Part shown: one piece after another, positions 59,101 through 64,000 of the stretch | How positions within the stretch are numbered: position 1 is the first letter of the stretch | Layout of the letters: each line of letters opens with the position of its first letter | Assembly: GCA_021292105.1 (NCBI GenBank) | Contig: CM037870.1 | Location: 11,767,353 to 11,831,352 of the forward strand | Length of the DNA: 64,000 bases | Origin: Anadara kagoshimensis | Lineage: Eukaryota; Mollusca; Bivalvia; Arcoida; Arcidae | Reading direction: 5' to 3' | Made by a program: the position numbers and the translations under genes | The notes under the pieces: model-generated | What the model saw: the letters and a program-made list of their open reading frames with translations, nothing else | What the model was told of the DNA's origin: nothing | The model's database searches: none

Positions 59101-59575
59101 TCCCCTGGTGGCATACTTTTGGCTAATAAGTTAAAAGGGACCATAATTTCCATAAGAATAATGTTTGATATAAGGAGTGTTAAGAGAGGAGTGGAGTAGG
59201 GTAACAGGATATCTAGGTGGTCAGTTCAGGAATGGTGGGGGAAACCAGAGTGTACATAACATGTATGCATTTTTCTAAATTCAATGTAAATAGAGTGGAG
59301 TTGAGTAATGGTGTCTTGCAACAGAGTCAAGATTGTATTACTTAAATTGAGGTCAATTTAGTTGAGAGATGGTGGAGGAATCCAGAGTGCCAAGAGAAAA
59401 CAGCTAACCTCTGCAATCAAGGCAATGAAGTGCAAGTTACAACATTAGTATGTAAATGAAGAATATCTATATAATAATAATTACTTTTAGCTCTAAACCT
59501 CCTCATTAGTGCTATATTATGTAGCCTCATTCTTCTGTGCATATAAATAGGATCATTTAGATGATCAACTTCCAT
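37933..59575 (-). CDS. CCDC50: Coiled-coil domain-containing protein 50 (CCDC50/Ymer) orthologue, 13 exons, 612 aa
   Basis: Thirteen coding exons (59575-59485, 58538-58476, 57941-57803, 57356-57263, 56294-56147, 55308-55236, 51116-51002, 50326-50291, 49319-49098, 48291-47879, 47066-46882, 44653-44567, 38105-37933) total 1,839 bases. All introns are GT-AG with consistent phases. Residues 31-51 (MCRDWLVHEDGALAYQLQDKE) match the vertebrate CCDC50 N-terminal block (VCRDF..LEDH.LAH.LQEQE). The QQHYGLNRYNRR segment and the helices that follow align in order, as does the ubiquitin-binding MIU at residues 237-253. In vertebrates CCDC50 is a cytosolic phosphoprotein that binds Lys63-linked ubiquitin, acts in EGFR and NF-kB signalling, and has been reported as an autophagy adaptor. 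The human protein is about 300-480 residues. This one is longer, through a polyQ tract (residues 302-310) and a Pro/Ser-rich tail from residue 328. Confidence 0.85.
39057..39098. repeat. 42-bp perfect-arm hairpin
   Basis: attgcactagttctt and aagaactagtgcaat flank a 12-base loop. It lies 77 bases left of the TIR element. The wider 38,860-39,110 region (gcacgcaaactttgtactag, tgacgtcat) looks like part of a MITE. Confidence 0.7.
39549..42730 (+). mobile_element. Pearl/Helentron-like non-coding element with 145-bp core array
   Basis: It begins acaagaggcccatgggccta and CGCTCACCTGAG, and ends with a GACGG/CACGACGG-rich stretch, a hairpin GAGCC-ttc-GGCTC and AGGTGAGCTAAAA. Between them lies a long tandem array. 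The layout matches the bivalve pearl/CvA elements, later grouped with Helentron-associated elements (recalled from the literature, not checked). It has no open reading frame of note. It is nested inside the 39,175-43,757 TIR element. Confidence 0.75.
39780..42110 (+). repeat. Tandem array of about fifteen 145-bp units
   Basis: The marker tgaccttgacctttgaacc recurs at 39,895, 40,040, 40,185, 40,330 and 40,475, an exact 145-bp spacing, then with small indels (unit about 135 bp around 41,340 and 41,625) to about 42,090. The last two units are more diverged. Each unit carries TGACCT-type half-sites and the string gataattaaccatttaagta. Confidence 0.93.
43121..43569 (-). CDS. Candidate two-exon gene inside a TIR-bounded element, unknown function
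   Basis: Exon A 43569-43482 opens MQMSQASQRHGCDFQHLTFD and ends with donor GTAATA in phase 1 after 29 codons. Exon B, entering at 43374 after an AG in matching phase, runs 83 codons to TGA at 43123-43121 and includes VYAGCNYGKNGSAAVYRGPL and FPPWPVPHEKDGG. The intron would be 107 bases. I recognise no domain. It is not an obvious transposase (no DDE/D block in 113 residues). Composition (Trp, Cys, Pro, Gly) is unlike random AT-rich translation. Exon B alone is open for 91 codons. The weak polypyrimidine tract argues for caution. It could instead be an alternative CCDC50 exon, because exon 12 leaves the same phase. Confidence 0.3.
43767..43888. mobile_element. Near-perfect 122-bp palindrome (foldback MITE)
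   Basis: agggttattgaactgatatt on the left pairs with aatatcagttcaataaccct on the right. TTGACTCGACATT / AATGTCGAGTCAA and a GCAC..GTGC apex continue the stem. It starts only 9 bases from the right end of the TIR element at 43,757. Confidence 0.85.
44000..44170. mobile_element. MITE family 1 copy, right end decayed
   Basis: tacagtaaaaccttattata at the left; interior with taactttgctgccatgttat; the right end (caaggtgtaatatg) has lost the terminal ACTGTA. Confidence 0.55.
44567..44653 (-). CDS. CCDC50: CCDC50 exon 12
   Basis: The acceptor is tatacacag and the donor is GTAAAG (44566). 28 codons, MDLEWDPSLRGSLRRPKGTW and NHVAAGTY, phase 1 in and out. The Trp/Arg/Gly composition differs from the rest of the tail and looks like a conserved short motif. 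Confidence 0.7.
45195..45470 (-). mobile_element. SINE family B copy
   Basis: It has the family body in reverse (gtggaggaaaccagagtgcc, ctaagatctgccccgagtgg) and a tRNA-like head at its right end. It lies in the CCDC50 intron between exons 11 and 12. Confidence 0.6.
46882..47066 (-). CDS. CCDC50: CCDC50 exon 11
   Basis: The acceptor is tccttttcag and the donor is GTAAGT (46881). 61 codons, phase 2 in and phase 1 out: TAHANRNRDQEACYAVSNPI, then PFNIAAAIDPTYKRR and a Thr/Ser-rich end. No recognised domain; confidence rests on splice sites and phase. Confidence 0.76.
47285..47665 (-). repeat. 39-bp minisatellite expanded from a SINE A segment
   Basis: Eight or nine tandem units of about 39 bp (cagtcactacctattttcaa + atgtttgtcagacccagaa) derive from the junction between head and body of a family A SINE. 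A single SINE copy of the segment with its agtgcttggcgaaagaacag neighbour sits at the left edge. The 104-codon open frame on the minus strand arises because 39 is a multiple of 3. It lies in the CCDC50 intron between exons 10 and 11. Confidence 0.82.
47879..48291 (-). CDS. CCDC50: CCDC50 exon 10 (Pro/Ser-rich tail)
   Basis: The acceptor is tacttttgtag directly before ATG at 48291, and the donor is GTTTGT (47878). 137 codons, phase 0 in and phase 2 out. It has Pro-rich stretches (PATRPLPDLP, SPVPPVQ, DPLPPSPSPPGSYHSEEE), an RKVRRDSF basophilic phospho-site-like motif and VEEVERWLAS. The internal ATG could serve a shorter transcript. I know no domain for this part. It appears disordered and may be mollusc-specific. 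Confidence 0.8.
48385..48645 (-). mobile_element. SINE family A
   Basis: Inverted copy with gagtaatggtgtttaacatc at the left and the tRNA-like head (gagcgagcactgtaccaact) at the right. It lies in CCDC50 intron 9, just upstream of exon 10. Confidence 0.7.
49098..49319 (-). CDS. CCDC50: CCDC50 exon 9 (basic helix and polyQ)
   Basis: The acceptor is gatatttcag and the donor is GTAAGT (49097). 74 codons, phase 0 in and out: a helix with EEQDARLAKIIHEQEK (another MIU-like pattern), a basic stretch KAKKIKHKKK that could be a nuclear localisation signal, then nine glutamines and a Q/P-rich end. The polyQ is encoded by mixed CAA and CAG codons, so it is less prone to slippage than a pure CAG run. 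Confidence 0.83.
49455..49700 (+). mobile_element. Pearl-like element fragment in CCDC50 intron 9
   Basis: It starts gaactagaaaaactgtgagc with a short inverted pair GTGAGCCACAAGCTCAC, and ends with aacggaaggatggaaggaca. This resembles another bivalve element family with the same overall plan. It is short and contains no array. Confidence 0.4.
50291..50326 (-). CDS. CCDC50: CCDC50 exon 8 (36-bp micro-exon, MIU core)
   Basis: The acceptor is taattgacag and the donor is GTAAGT (50290). Twelve codons, ELARLLQEQEHK, phase 0 in and out. With the preceding AAQDE it reproduces the vertebrate AQDEEIARLLMAEE ubiquitin-binding helix. Skipping this exon would keep frame but remove the MIU. Confidence 0.85.
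50640..50965 (-). mobile_element. SINE family C (different tRNA-derived head)
   Basis: Read on the minus strand, ggccgcggtggcctaatgga taagacgtcagtc carries an A-box-like start and gtgagtttgagtcccgctca a B-box-like segment, followed by about 240 bases of body. The head differs from families A and B and looks Ser/Leu-tRNA-like. It is in CCDC50 intron 7. Confidence 0.6.
51002..51116 (-). CDS. CCDC50: CCDC50 exon 7
   Basis: The acceptor is aatttaacag and the donor is GTATGT (51001). 38 codons begin VTPAGHIEDDGDFSDFYPPI and end LQAAQDE, phase 2 in and phase 0 out. AAQDE joins ELARLLQEQE of exon 8 to make the MIU. The acidic D/F/Y-rich stretch (DGDFSDFYPP) could be a short linear interaction motif. 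Confidence 0.82.
51456..51632. mobile_element. MITE family 2 copy
   Basis: tatagtccaatctgccttaa to cttgacaggtttgactgta; in CCDC50 intron 6. Confidence 0.65.
51851..52140 (+). mobile_element. SINE family A
   Basis: Head tatagctcagttggtagcgt, body with cttgaaagtgggtagggatt and ccctgcagtaaaatgccatt, 3' end truncated after gtgaaatattctt. Confidence 0.72.
52150..52430 (-). mobile_element. SINE family B copy
   Basis: Body marks caccccattcaagataatct and cttacactaggatttgccca, with a diverged tRNA-like head to about 52,430. It sits directly between two family A SINEs of opposite orientation, in CCDC50 intron 6. Confidence 0.6.
52513..52828 (-). mobile_element. SINE family A
   Basis: Inverted copy: gagtaatggtgtttaacgcc at the left, cagcagggttctttatc in the middle, and the head ending gagcgagcactctatcaatt at the right. 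Confidence 0.72.
52968..53170. mobile_element. MITE with 25-bp TIRs rich in TTTTCGCG
   Basis: tactgtaatttgggaaattt tcgcg at the left pairs with cgcgaaaatttgccaatcta cagta at the right with three mismatches. About 200 bp; directly abuts a truncated MITE family 2 copy (52,871-52,960). Confidence 0.7.
53396..53418 (+). repeat. (TA)n microsatellite
   Basis: About 11 units in CCDC50 intron 6. Confidence 0.9.
53665..53853. mobile_element. MITE family 1 copy
   Basis: It starts tacagtgaaacctggattta and ends near ggtttgaggttttgccatac; ccatctcattatcgccacac is the conserved interior. In CCDC50 intron 6. Confidence 0.6.
54380..54615 (-). mobile_element. SINE family B copy
   Basis: tggacgaaaccagagtgccc, ccagactaggatctgtccta and a head ending ttggccactgagaccc identify the family. 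It abuts a truncated family A SINE at 54,623. Confidence 0.6.
54623..54838 (-). mobile_element. SINE family A, head missing
   Basis: Inverted 3' body only (cagtcaagaatatttcactt, cagcagggttctttatcgtg, cccatccgaaagaaccgtga). Truncated before the tRNA-like part. Confidence 0.65.
55005..55140 (+). mobile_element. SINE family B head fragment
   Basis: A tRNA-like head (gtgaccaagtggtctaaaac to ggtttaaattcaactcagg) is followed by the first part of the body (aaaatttgtcagtttgtttg). It is truncated after about 135 bases. Confidence 0.45.
55236..55308 (-). CDS. CCDC50: CCDC50 exon 6
   Basis: The acceptor is actttacag and the donor is GTATAT (55235), a weak site. 23 codons (GSVEGSLDELHISNDRRAPN, GYT), phase 1 in and phase 2 out. 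This is a Ser/Asp-rich linker with no recognised motif. A long poly-C run sits about 40 bases 5' of the acceptor on the coding strand side. Confidence 0.72.
55348..55375 (+). repeat. Poly-C tract (one A interruption)
   Basis: About 27 of 28 bases are C, rare in such AT-rich DNA. On the coding strand it is a poly-G run in the intron upstream of exon 6, about 40 bases from its acceptor. Confidence 0.95.
55795..55855 (+). mobile_element. Pearl-like 3' end fragment
   Basis: ttccatttcggtcaggtgag ctaaaaag preserves the terminal AGGTGAGCTAAAA of the family but not the tail or array. A 5' end fragment of the same kind (ccagaggctcagtgtggctg) occurs at 28,872-28,902. Confidence 0.45.
56147..56294 (-). 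CDS. CCDC50: CCDC50 exon 5 (charged coiled coil)
   Basis: The acceptor is aaatatag and the donor is GTATGT (56146). 49 codons start EVARLEQEKEKERYKKHMEK and end LARHTQEARLTVE, phase 0 in and phase 1 out. A long Glu/Lys/Arg helix with heptad-like spacing predicts coiled coil. Confidence 0.82.
56325..56880 (-). mobile_element. SINE family B copy split by a family A insertion
   Basis: The 5' body (ggtgttttacaatgccccgg, caaggtggtcagtactggga) stops at 56,405. The tRNA-like head end (cagaggcactttggtctgta to ggccactgaggactc) resumes at about 56,822. The space between is mainly the family A SINE at 56,406-56,741. Confidence 0.6.
56406..56741 (+). mobile_element. SINE family A, full length
   Basis: A tRNA-like head with A box (tagctcagtcggtagagtgc) and B box (ggttcgaaccc) is followed by cttgaaagtgggtagtgaca, ttcggatgggaacttaaaat, ccctgctgtataatgcca and a 3' end gtgaaatattcttgactggg. 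This is the best-preserved copy in the window. Confidence 0.8.
57263..57356 (-). CDS. CCDC50: CCDC50 exon 4
   Basis: The acceptor is ttctcag and the donor is GTAATG (57262). 31 codons, AEEDAQIAKRVAEELIGEEE then AYKRQREIEDE, phase 2 in and phase 0 out. DAQIAKRVAEEL parallels the DCEIAQEIQEKL helix of vertebrate CCDC50 and fits a MIU-like pattern. Confidence 0.82.
57467..57590 (+). repeat. 33-bp tandem repeat, four copies
   Basis: atccatgtggaccgactatt + gacaaatc recurs four times in CCDC50 intron 3. Confidence 0.85.
57803..57941 (-). CDS. CCDC50: CCDC50 exon 3
   Basis: The acceptor is tgtttacag and the donor is GTTAGT (57802), a weaker site. 45 full codons run from QQHYGLNRYNRRTVREDIPV to FQELQALNA, phase 1 in and phase 2 out. 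It corresponds to the [20 protein letters not shown] part of the vertebrate protein, followed by a charged coiled coil. Confidence 0.82.
58476..58538 (-). CDS. CCDC50: CCDC50 exon 2 (conserved N-terminal block)
   Basis: The acceptor is gtttcag and the donor is GTAAGT at 58475. It encodes CRDWLVHEDGALAYQLQDKE, phase 1 in and out. This is the most diagnostic CCDC50 segment. The EDGALAYQLQDKE part also resembles a MIU-type ubiquitin-binding helix (acidic residue, then A-x-x-L). Confidence 0.88.
58615..58865 (-). mobile_element. SINE family B copy
   Basis: ttttatgccctagtcaagat, ggtagaggaaacctgaatac and a degraded head (ctagactactttgacaagga) place it in the family. It lies in CCDC50 intron 1. A further fragment is at about 59,290-59,420. 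Confidence 0.55.
59485..59575 (-). CDS. CCDC50: CCDC50 exon 1 (start codon)
   Basis: ATG at 59575, with an in-frame TAA 15 bases upstream, opens 30 codons (MEVDHLNDPIYMHRRMRLHN and on to RRFRAK), ending with donor GTAATT in phase 1. This fits exon 2, whose TG completes an ATG codon. The vertebrate first exon reads differently, so this could be an alternative start. The basic, Met/Arg-rich sequence has no motif I recognise. A TATAAAAG string lies 15 bases before the ATG, too close to act as the TATA box for this start. Confidence 0.6.
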
Positions 59576-59624
59576 AATTGTTTCCTTTTATAAACCGACC
59601 GGCAGAATTATATCACATATACAT

Positions 59625-59810
59625 GTACATAAAATCTATAAATAACATTTAACTTTTTGACAGTCTTATGAAATCAATCGAAAATTGATCTTTGTAATTT
59701 TACATATATGCTGTTTGAATTATGTCATTATATGTATAAAATCTTTATATAAACTTTAACTTTTTGACAGTCTTGTAAAATCAATCAGGTATTGATCTCT
59801 TCAGTTTTTT
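59625..59810 (+). repeat. Two-copy tandem repeat of about 116 bp
   Basis: taactttttgacagtcttat and taactttttgacagtcttgt mark the two copies, just upstream of CCDC50 exon 1. Confidence 0.7.
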
Positions 59811-61450
59811 TAATTTGCACTGTGAAAACTTTAAAAGTCAAACTCTATTCATACTCAGCAGCTCTATCGATTTATAATCTTGAGTCAATGTCCTCTTTCA
59901 GTTTGTCATTAAAAATATATACTGGTAATAAAGAATCAACAGGCAACTTAATGAATATATAATTATTGTAATAATATAAAATTGTCAAGTGTAAAACTAT
60001 TAATTGCACTATACATGTTCAAGTAAAATTCTTATCCGCTTCAGCAACTATATCAATACATACATATCTTGTTTCATTAAGGCATTCAGTTCAAAAATCA
60101 ACTGATATATTGTTCACAAATCAATCTTACAACAGAAATGAAACTAAGTATATGATGATCACAGTGTGTGACACTGTGAATTGATATTCAGTGTTCAATC
60201 TAAAATTTCAGAAGGTGACAATTTTCAAAAACTTTTATCTAAAACACCATAACATCAATATTTCTACAATCATAAAATGTTAAATATGGTCCACTATGAC
60301 CTTGACAATTGGGTCATTTTGCAAAATAAAAGGTCAACTGCCCTTTCTAGATTCGAACACTGAATACTGTATGTAAAGTTAATAGCATGATGTATAAAAC
60401 TATTAATATTATCATAGGAAAATACTTTAAAAACACATGGTGGCATGTACTAACTTCCATTATATATATGATTTAAATGCACGTATGTCAGAACAAGATG
60501 TTGCATTATCTCTTTATAATCACACAATATAACACAAATAAGACAAATTAAAAAGTGCAACAGAACTCATCTATGATATTTCGTCCTCAGTTAAATCTAT
60601 ATACGGTACATATTTTCTTATATATGTATATCAGTGAATTACGTGTCTCCATTACCGATAAAAGTTGTTTTTTTTATCCAAATTCACTATTTTGCTTTCT
60701 CTCCATTTCTGATAAAATCATAAAAGTGAGTTTTTTACACAAAATTTTTTCTCTCTCTTTTTAACTTTAAAGGGTTTAATCACTTATTAATTATTTTGTT
60801 AATATTGCATCTCTGTGGTTAAATCTACTGGTATATGCAAGATGAAAATGGAGAAATTTTTCACTTTTTGACTGTTTGAGAATGACTATTTTTGTTGTGA
60901 TCACCAGTTCAAATTTTTAATTGGTTTATCATTATTTATAAGTACTGGTACATGCACTGTAGCTGTACACACACTAGGGTTCTCACATTTCAGATATACA
61001 TATATATAAATATACATATACAAATATAAAATTGTTAAAATGAATAAAGTTCACTTTAACCTAATATTGTAATAATATCCAAATATCTGCCATATGTCAT
61101 TTTCCGCACAATAACTGAATAAGCTAACAATATGCTGTTCAAATACCACATTCTCTCGAATTTCTAAAATATCATGGCAATTATCAACAATGACCCAAAT
61201 TAATCATTAATAGATTAAAGGGAAATATAACATGTCTGATCATTTAAATGTTGTCAGATTCAAGTGGTTGGTATAATCAATTTTCACACCTTATTCAATC
61301 CTAGCACATAATTATTACCGGTGGGGTATTCTTTATTCTTCTATAATTTTCTGAATAAGAAGTAATCTTAAGAAAGAAAATCAAAGATCGGGTTACAATA
61401 AATTAAAATTCTTTGGTCTCTGCATATATAAATACAGTATAACAAAATTA
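59811..61450. other. No supported feature
   Basis: AT-rich 5' flank or intron of CCDC50. Nothing with coding or repeat structure that I can support. Confidence 0.5.
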
Positions 61451-61469
61451 ATACAATCTTTTTTTGGAG

Positions 61470-61990
61470 ATAAGTTTTGCTGATATTTTAGTTCCATGTT
61501 TACTTTGCAGAGAAACAGGATTTCCTTCACAATGGAGGCATTTTTTTCTTAACAAAACTTAATTTCACTCCATTTGGGTCACATAAATTTTTTAACAGCT
61601 GATAACACAATTGACTATAATATTTCCTGTAACTTCAAGCTCAGTTTTGCTAATATTTCCAAATTTACTCTGCTCAGAAACAGAATTTCTTTCACAATGG
61701 AGGCATTTTCCCTAACAATTGTTAAAACTTAATTGCACTCCATTTGGGTCATATAAATCCTAAAACAGCTAGATTATATACATGTACTAGTTCATCATAA
61801 TTATATTTTCTGAAACCTCTGTTGCTTTTTTTTATATTTCTGTTCCAAATTTACTGTGCTGTGAAACCTAACTTCCTTCACAATGGAGGCATTTTTTGTT
61901 AACAGAACCGAATTTGGGTCAAATAAATTCTAAAACAGTTAAATTATATACATGTTCATCACAATTAAATTTCCTGTAACCCAGATTTTG
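61470..61990 (+). repeat. Tandem repeat, unit about 180 bp, three copies
   Basis: ttcacaatggaggcattttt, cactccatttgggtcacata and aaatttactctgctcagaaa recur at about 61,530, 61,700 and 61,880. Confidence 0.75.
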
Positions 61991-62309
61991 AAGAACATTC
62001 CATTTTCAGTCCATTAAGAACATTTATCTCACAGAAGTGCTTCATAATCACCCCTAGTTACTGGTAAACGTTAATTTCATCATAACACTGCATCAACTGC
62101 ATCTTTTAATTTTCAATTCAGTTTTAAATTTTAAATAGTCTACTATTTACCGTACCAGTTAGTACAACAGTTCTTTATGAACACAACTGTAATTTTATCT
62201 GTCTGCTAAGATGAACATTGAACATCACAAATGTAGAATTTTCCCAAAACATCAGTGTCAAAATTCAATGATATGAAATTGACACTAATTAACACATCCT
62301 CTCTGGATT

Positions 62310-63160
62310 TATTTTTTTCTATTTCATCTGATGTCAGCTACAGTGAACATTACAAATGTAGGATTTTCTAAAATCATCAACCTCAATAATCACTGTAACA
62401 CTAAACACATTCTGTCCCGATTTAATTTTTTATTTTATTTCACCTTTCAGCTCAAAACATCAAATATCATTTCCAAAAACACCATCAGCATCAATATTAC
62501 ATGGTATATTTGGAATTAACACTATGGTTATTTTTTTTTTCCTATCTCATGTGGCGGCTTAGATCACAAATGTTGGAGTTTCCCAAATCATCAACATCTA
62601 TGTATGGATTTAACACTTATGAACACATTTCCAATCTGTCAGCTAAAATGAACACCAACTATCTTAAGTGTCGGCCCGTATTTTCTCAAAACAACAGCGT
62701 CAATATTGCATGTTATGTAATAAACACTAAATGTTTCAAATGCTAAACGTGTCCATTCCAAATTTTTCTTATTTCAGATGTCAGCTAAGATGAACACCAA
62801 ATATCTTAAGTGTCGGAGTTTCACAAAACAACAGCGTCAATATTGCATGTTATGTAATAAACACTTAATGCTTCAAACACTAAACGTGTCCATTCCAAAT
62901 TTTTCTTATTTCAGATGTCAGCTAAGATGAACACCAAATATCTTAAGCGTCGGCCCGTATTTTCTCAAAACAACAGCGTCAATATTGCATGTTATGTAAT
63001 AAACCCTAAATGTTTCAAACACTAAACATGTCCTCTCAAAATTTAAAATTTTCTTATTTTAGATGCCAGGTAAGATGAACACCAAATATTACAAGTGTCG
63101 AATTTTCCCAAAACAACAGCGTCAATACTGCATGTTATGTAATTAACACTTAACATTACT
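62310..63160 (+). repeat. Tandem repeat, unit 137-148 bp, about six copies
   Basis: gatgtcagctaagatgaaca recurs at 62,777 and 62,914 (137 bases) and as gatgccaggtaagatgaaca at 63,062; earlier diverged units start near 62,332 and 62,640. caacagcgtcaatattgcat is the conserved centre. Open frames of 62-81 codons across it are not called. Confidence 0.85.
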
Positions 63161-64000
63161 TCACCAAATTTAAATTAAAATGGTAACAGGCTATCTTACA
63201 TACAAAGTCTCTGATTTAATGTTTCATTTGTAAGACAAACTTTTAAATTTTCTTCCTTTAACTATGCCCTTCAAACCATCCCTTCACTGATAACACGAGC
63301 ATGTTTAAATACAAAATGTTTTTATTATAGAATCTTTATCCTTAAAGAAGCTCGCTTGGACCAGATATTCAGAGACGGGGCCACCTGTTTATATTAAATT
63401 ATATTTGTATTAAAATTAGGGCTAAATTTGTGTATTTGAGTAAAGGCTTGATTCCTGTTTACAATAATATTTCCTGTCAAATTCTGATTGTGCTAGAAAC
63501 AATACTACATAATTGAAACACTACCCACTTGCCACAAAATAATCATGTACACACATGTTAGGACAAACAAAACAAAATGTGTTTTAGTTTCCTGACTTAA
63601 CCTATTTTAGTATAGCTGATCAAAAACAATTCCATTCATATTTTAAATTTTAAAGCTTTAAATTTTTCCTGAAAAAAACATATGCCACAAAATAATCATG
63701 CACACACATATGTTAGGCCAAACAAACAAAAATGTGTTTTAGGTTCCCTGAACGACCCTTTTTCAGTATGGCCAACCTCAAAGTTTTTTCCATCCAGGTT
63801 TCAGATTTTACAGCCTACAAATGTAACTTAGCTTTTCTATAAATAACATATGCAGCAACAATGAAGAATGATGATAAATAAGTATAAGATTTTACTTACT
63901 CAGGAGTGAAAGATCTGGAAGTATATAACAGTTACCATGATTCTTTTTTAATATTACCTCTCATTTTGCAAGTCTTTGGCATTGCTAATCACCAAAATTA
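63161..64000. other. AT-rich window end, possible unplaced exon on minus strand
   Basis: At about 63,955-63,985 the minus strand reads gattag then CAATGCCAAAGACTTGCAAA ATGAGAG and GTAATA, which could be a short exon between AG and GT. Too short to judge. Elsewhere, a direct repeat of about 170 bases (atgccacaaaataatcatgc type) occurs around 63,530 and 63,680. Confidence 0.2.

Noticed and set aside
59585..59600. TATA box for CCDC50
   Set aside because: The TATAAAAG string is only 15 bases before the proposed ATG, which would place transcription start inside the coding sequence.

Overview
The window looks like AT-rich nuclear DNA from a bivalve mollusc. Coding sequence is split into many phase-compatible exons and lies among tRNA-derived SINEs, foldback MITEs, minisatellites and pearl/Helentron-like elements. 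The pearl-like elements have tandem core repeats, GACGG-rich tails and CAGGTGAGCTAA ends, as I recall from bivalve genomes. The species cannot be fixed from sequence alone. Every gene I can support is on the minus strand.

Left part (about 1-10,300). After SINE debris and a pearl-like element (about 1,212-2,361) lies a secreted or membrane mucin-like gene, 4,350-10,290 (minus). Three exons are visible and their splice phases agree: an IgGFc-binding-type N-terminal domain (10,290-9,011), a 23-residue Cys-containing linker (8,327-8,258), and a large exon (7,120-4,350) with about 1.4 kb of 39-bp repeats, 0.9 kb of 33-bp repeats, a short Cys cluster and a C-terminal transmembrane segment. The signal-peptide exon was not found.

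Middle part (about 10,300-37,900). I see no convincing gene here. It holds a 45-bp minisatellite, palindromic MITEs, 0.63-kb tandem repeats, nested MITEs, SINEs and a 1.87-kb direct tandem duplication (about 27,045-30,735).

Right part (37,933-59,575). This is a 13-exon CCDC50 (Ymer) orthologue on the minus strand. All 12 introns have GT/AG ends and matching phases, giving 612 codons. It keeps the N-terminal CCDC50 block and several ubiquitin-interacting MIU-like helices. It adds a polyQ tract and a long Pro/Ser-rich tail. The last intron (6.5 kb) contains a 4.58-kb element with near-perfect terminal inverted repeats. That element carries a nested pearl-like insertion with about fifteen 145-bp repeats, each bearing nuclear-receptor-like half-sites, and a candidate two-exon gene of unknown function. 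Beyond 59,576 are minisatellites and AT-rich sequence, probably the 5' flank or a first intron.

The two genes have no evident functional link. The mucin-like protein would act at the cell surface or in mucus. CCDC50 would be a cytosolic ubiquitin-binding adaptor.
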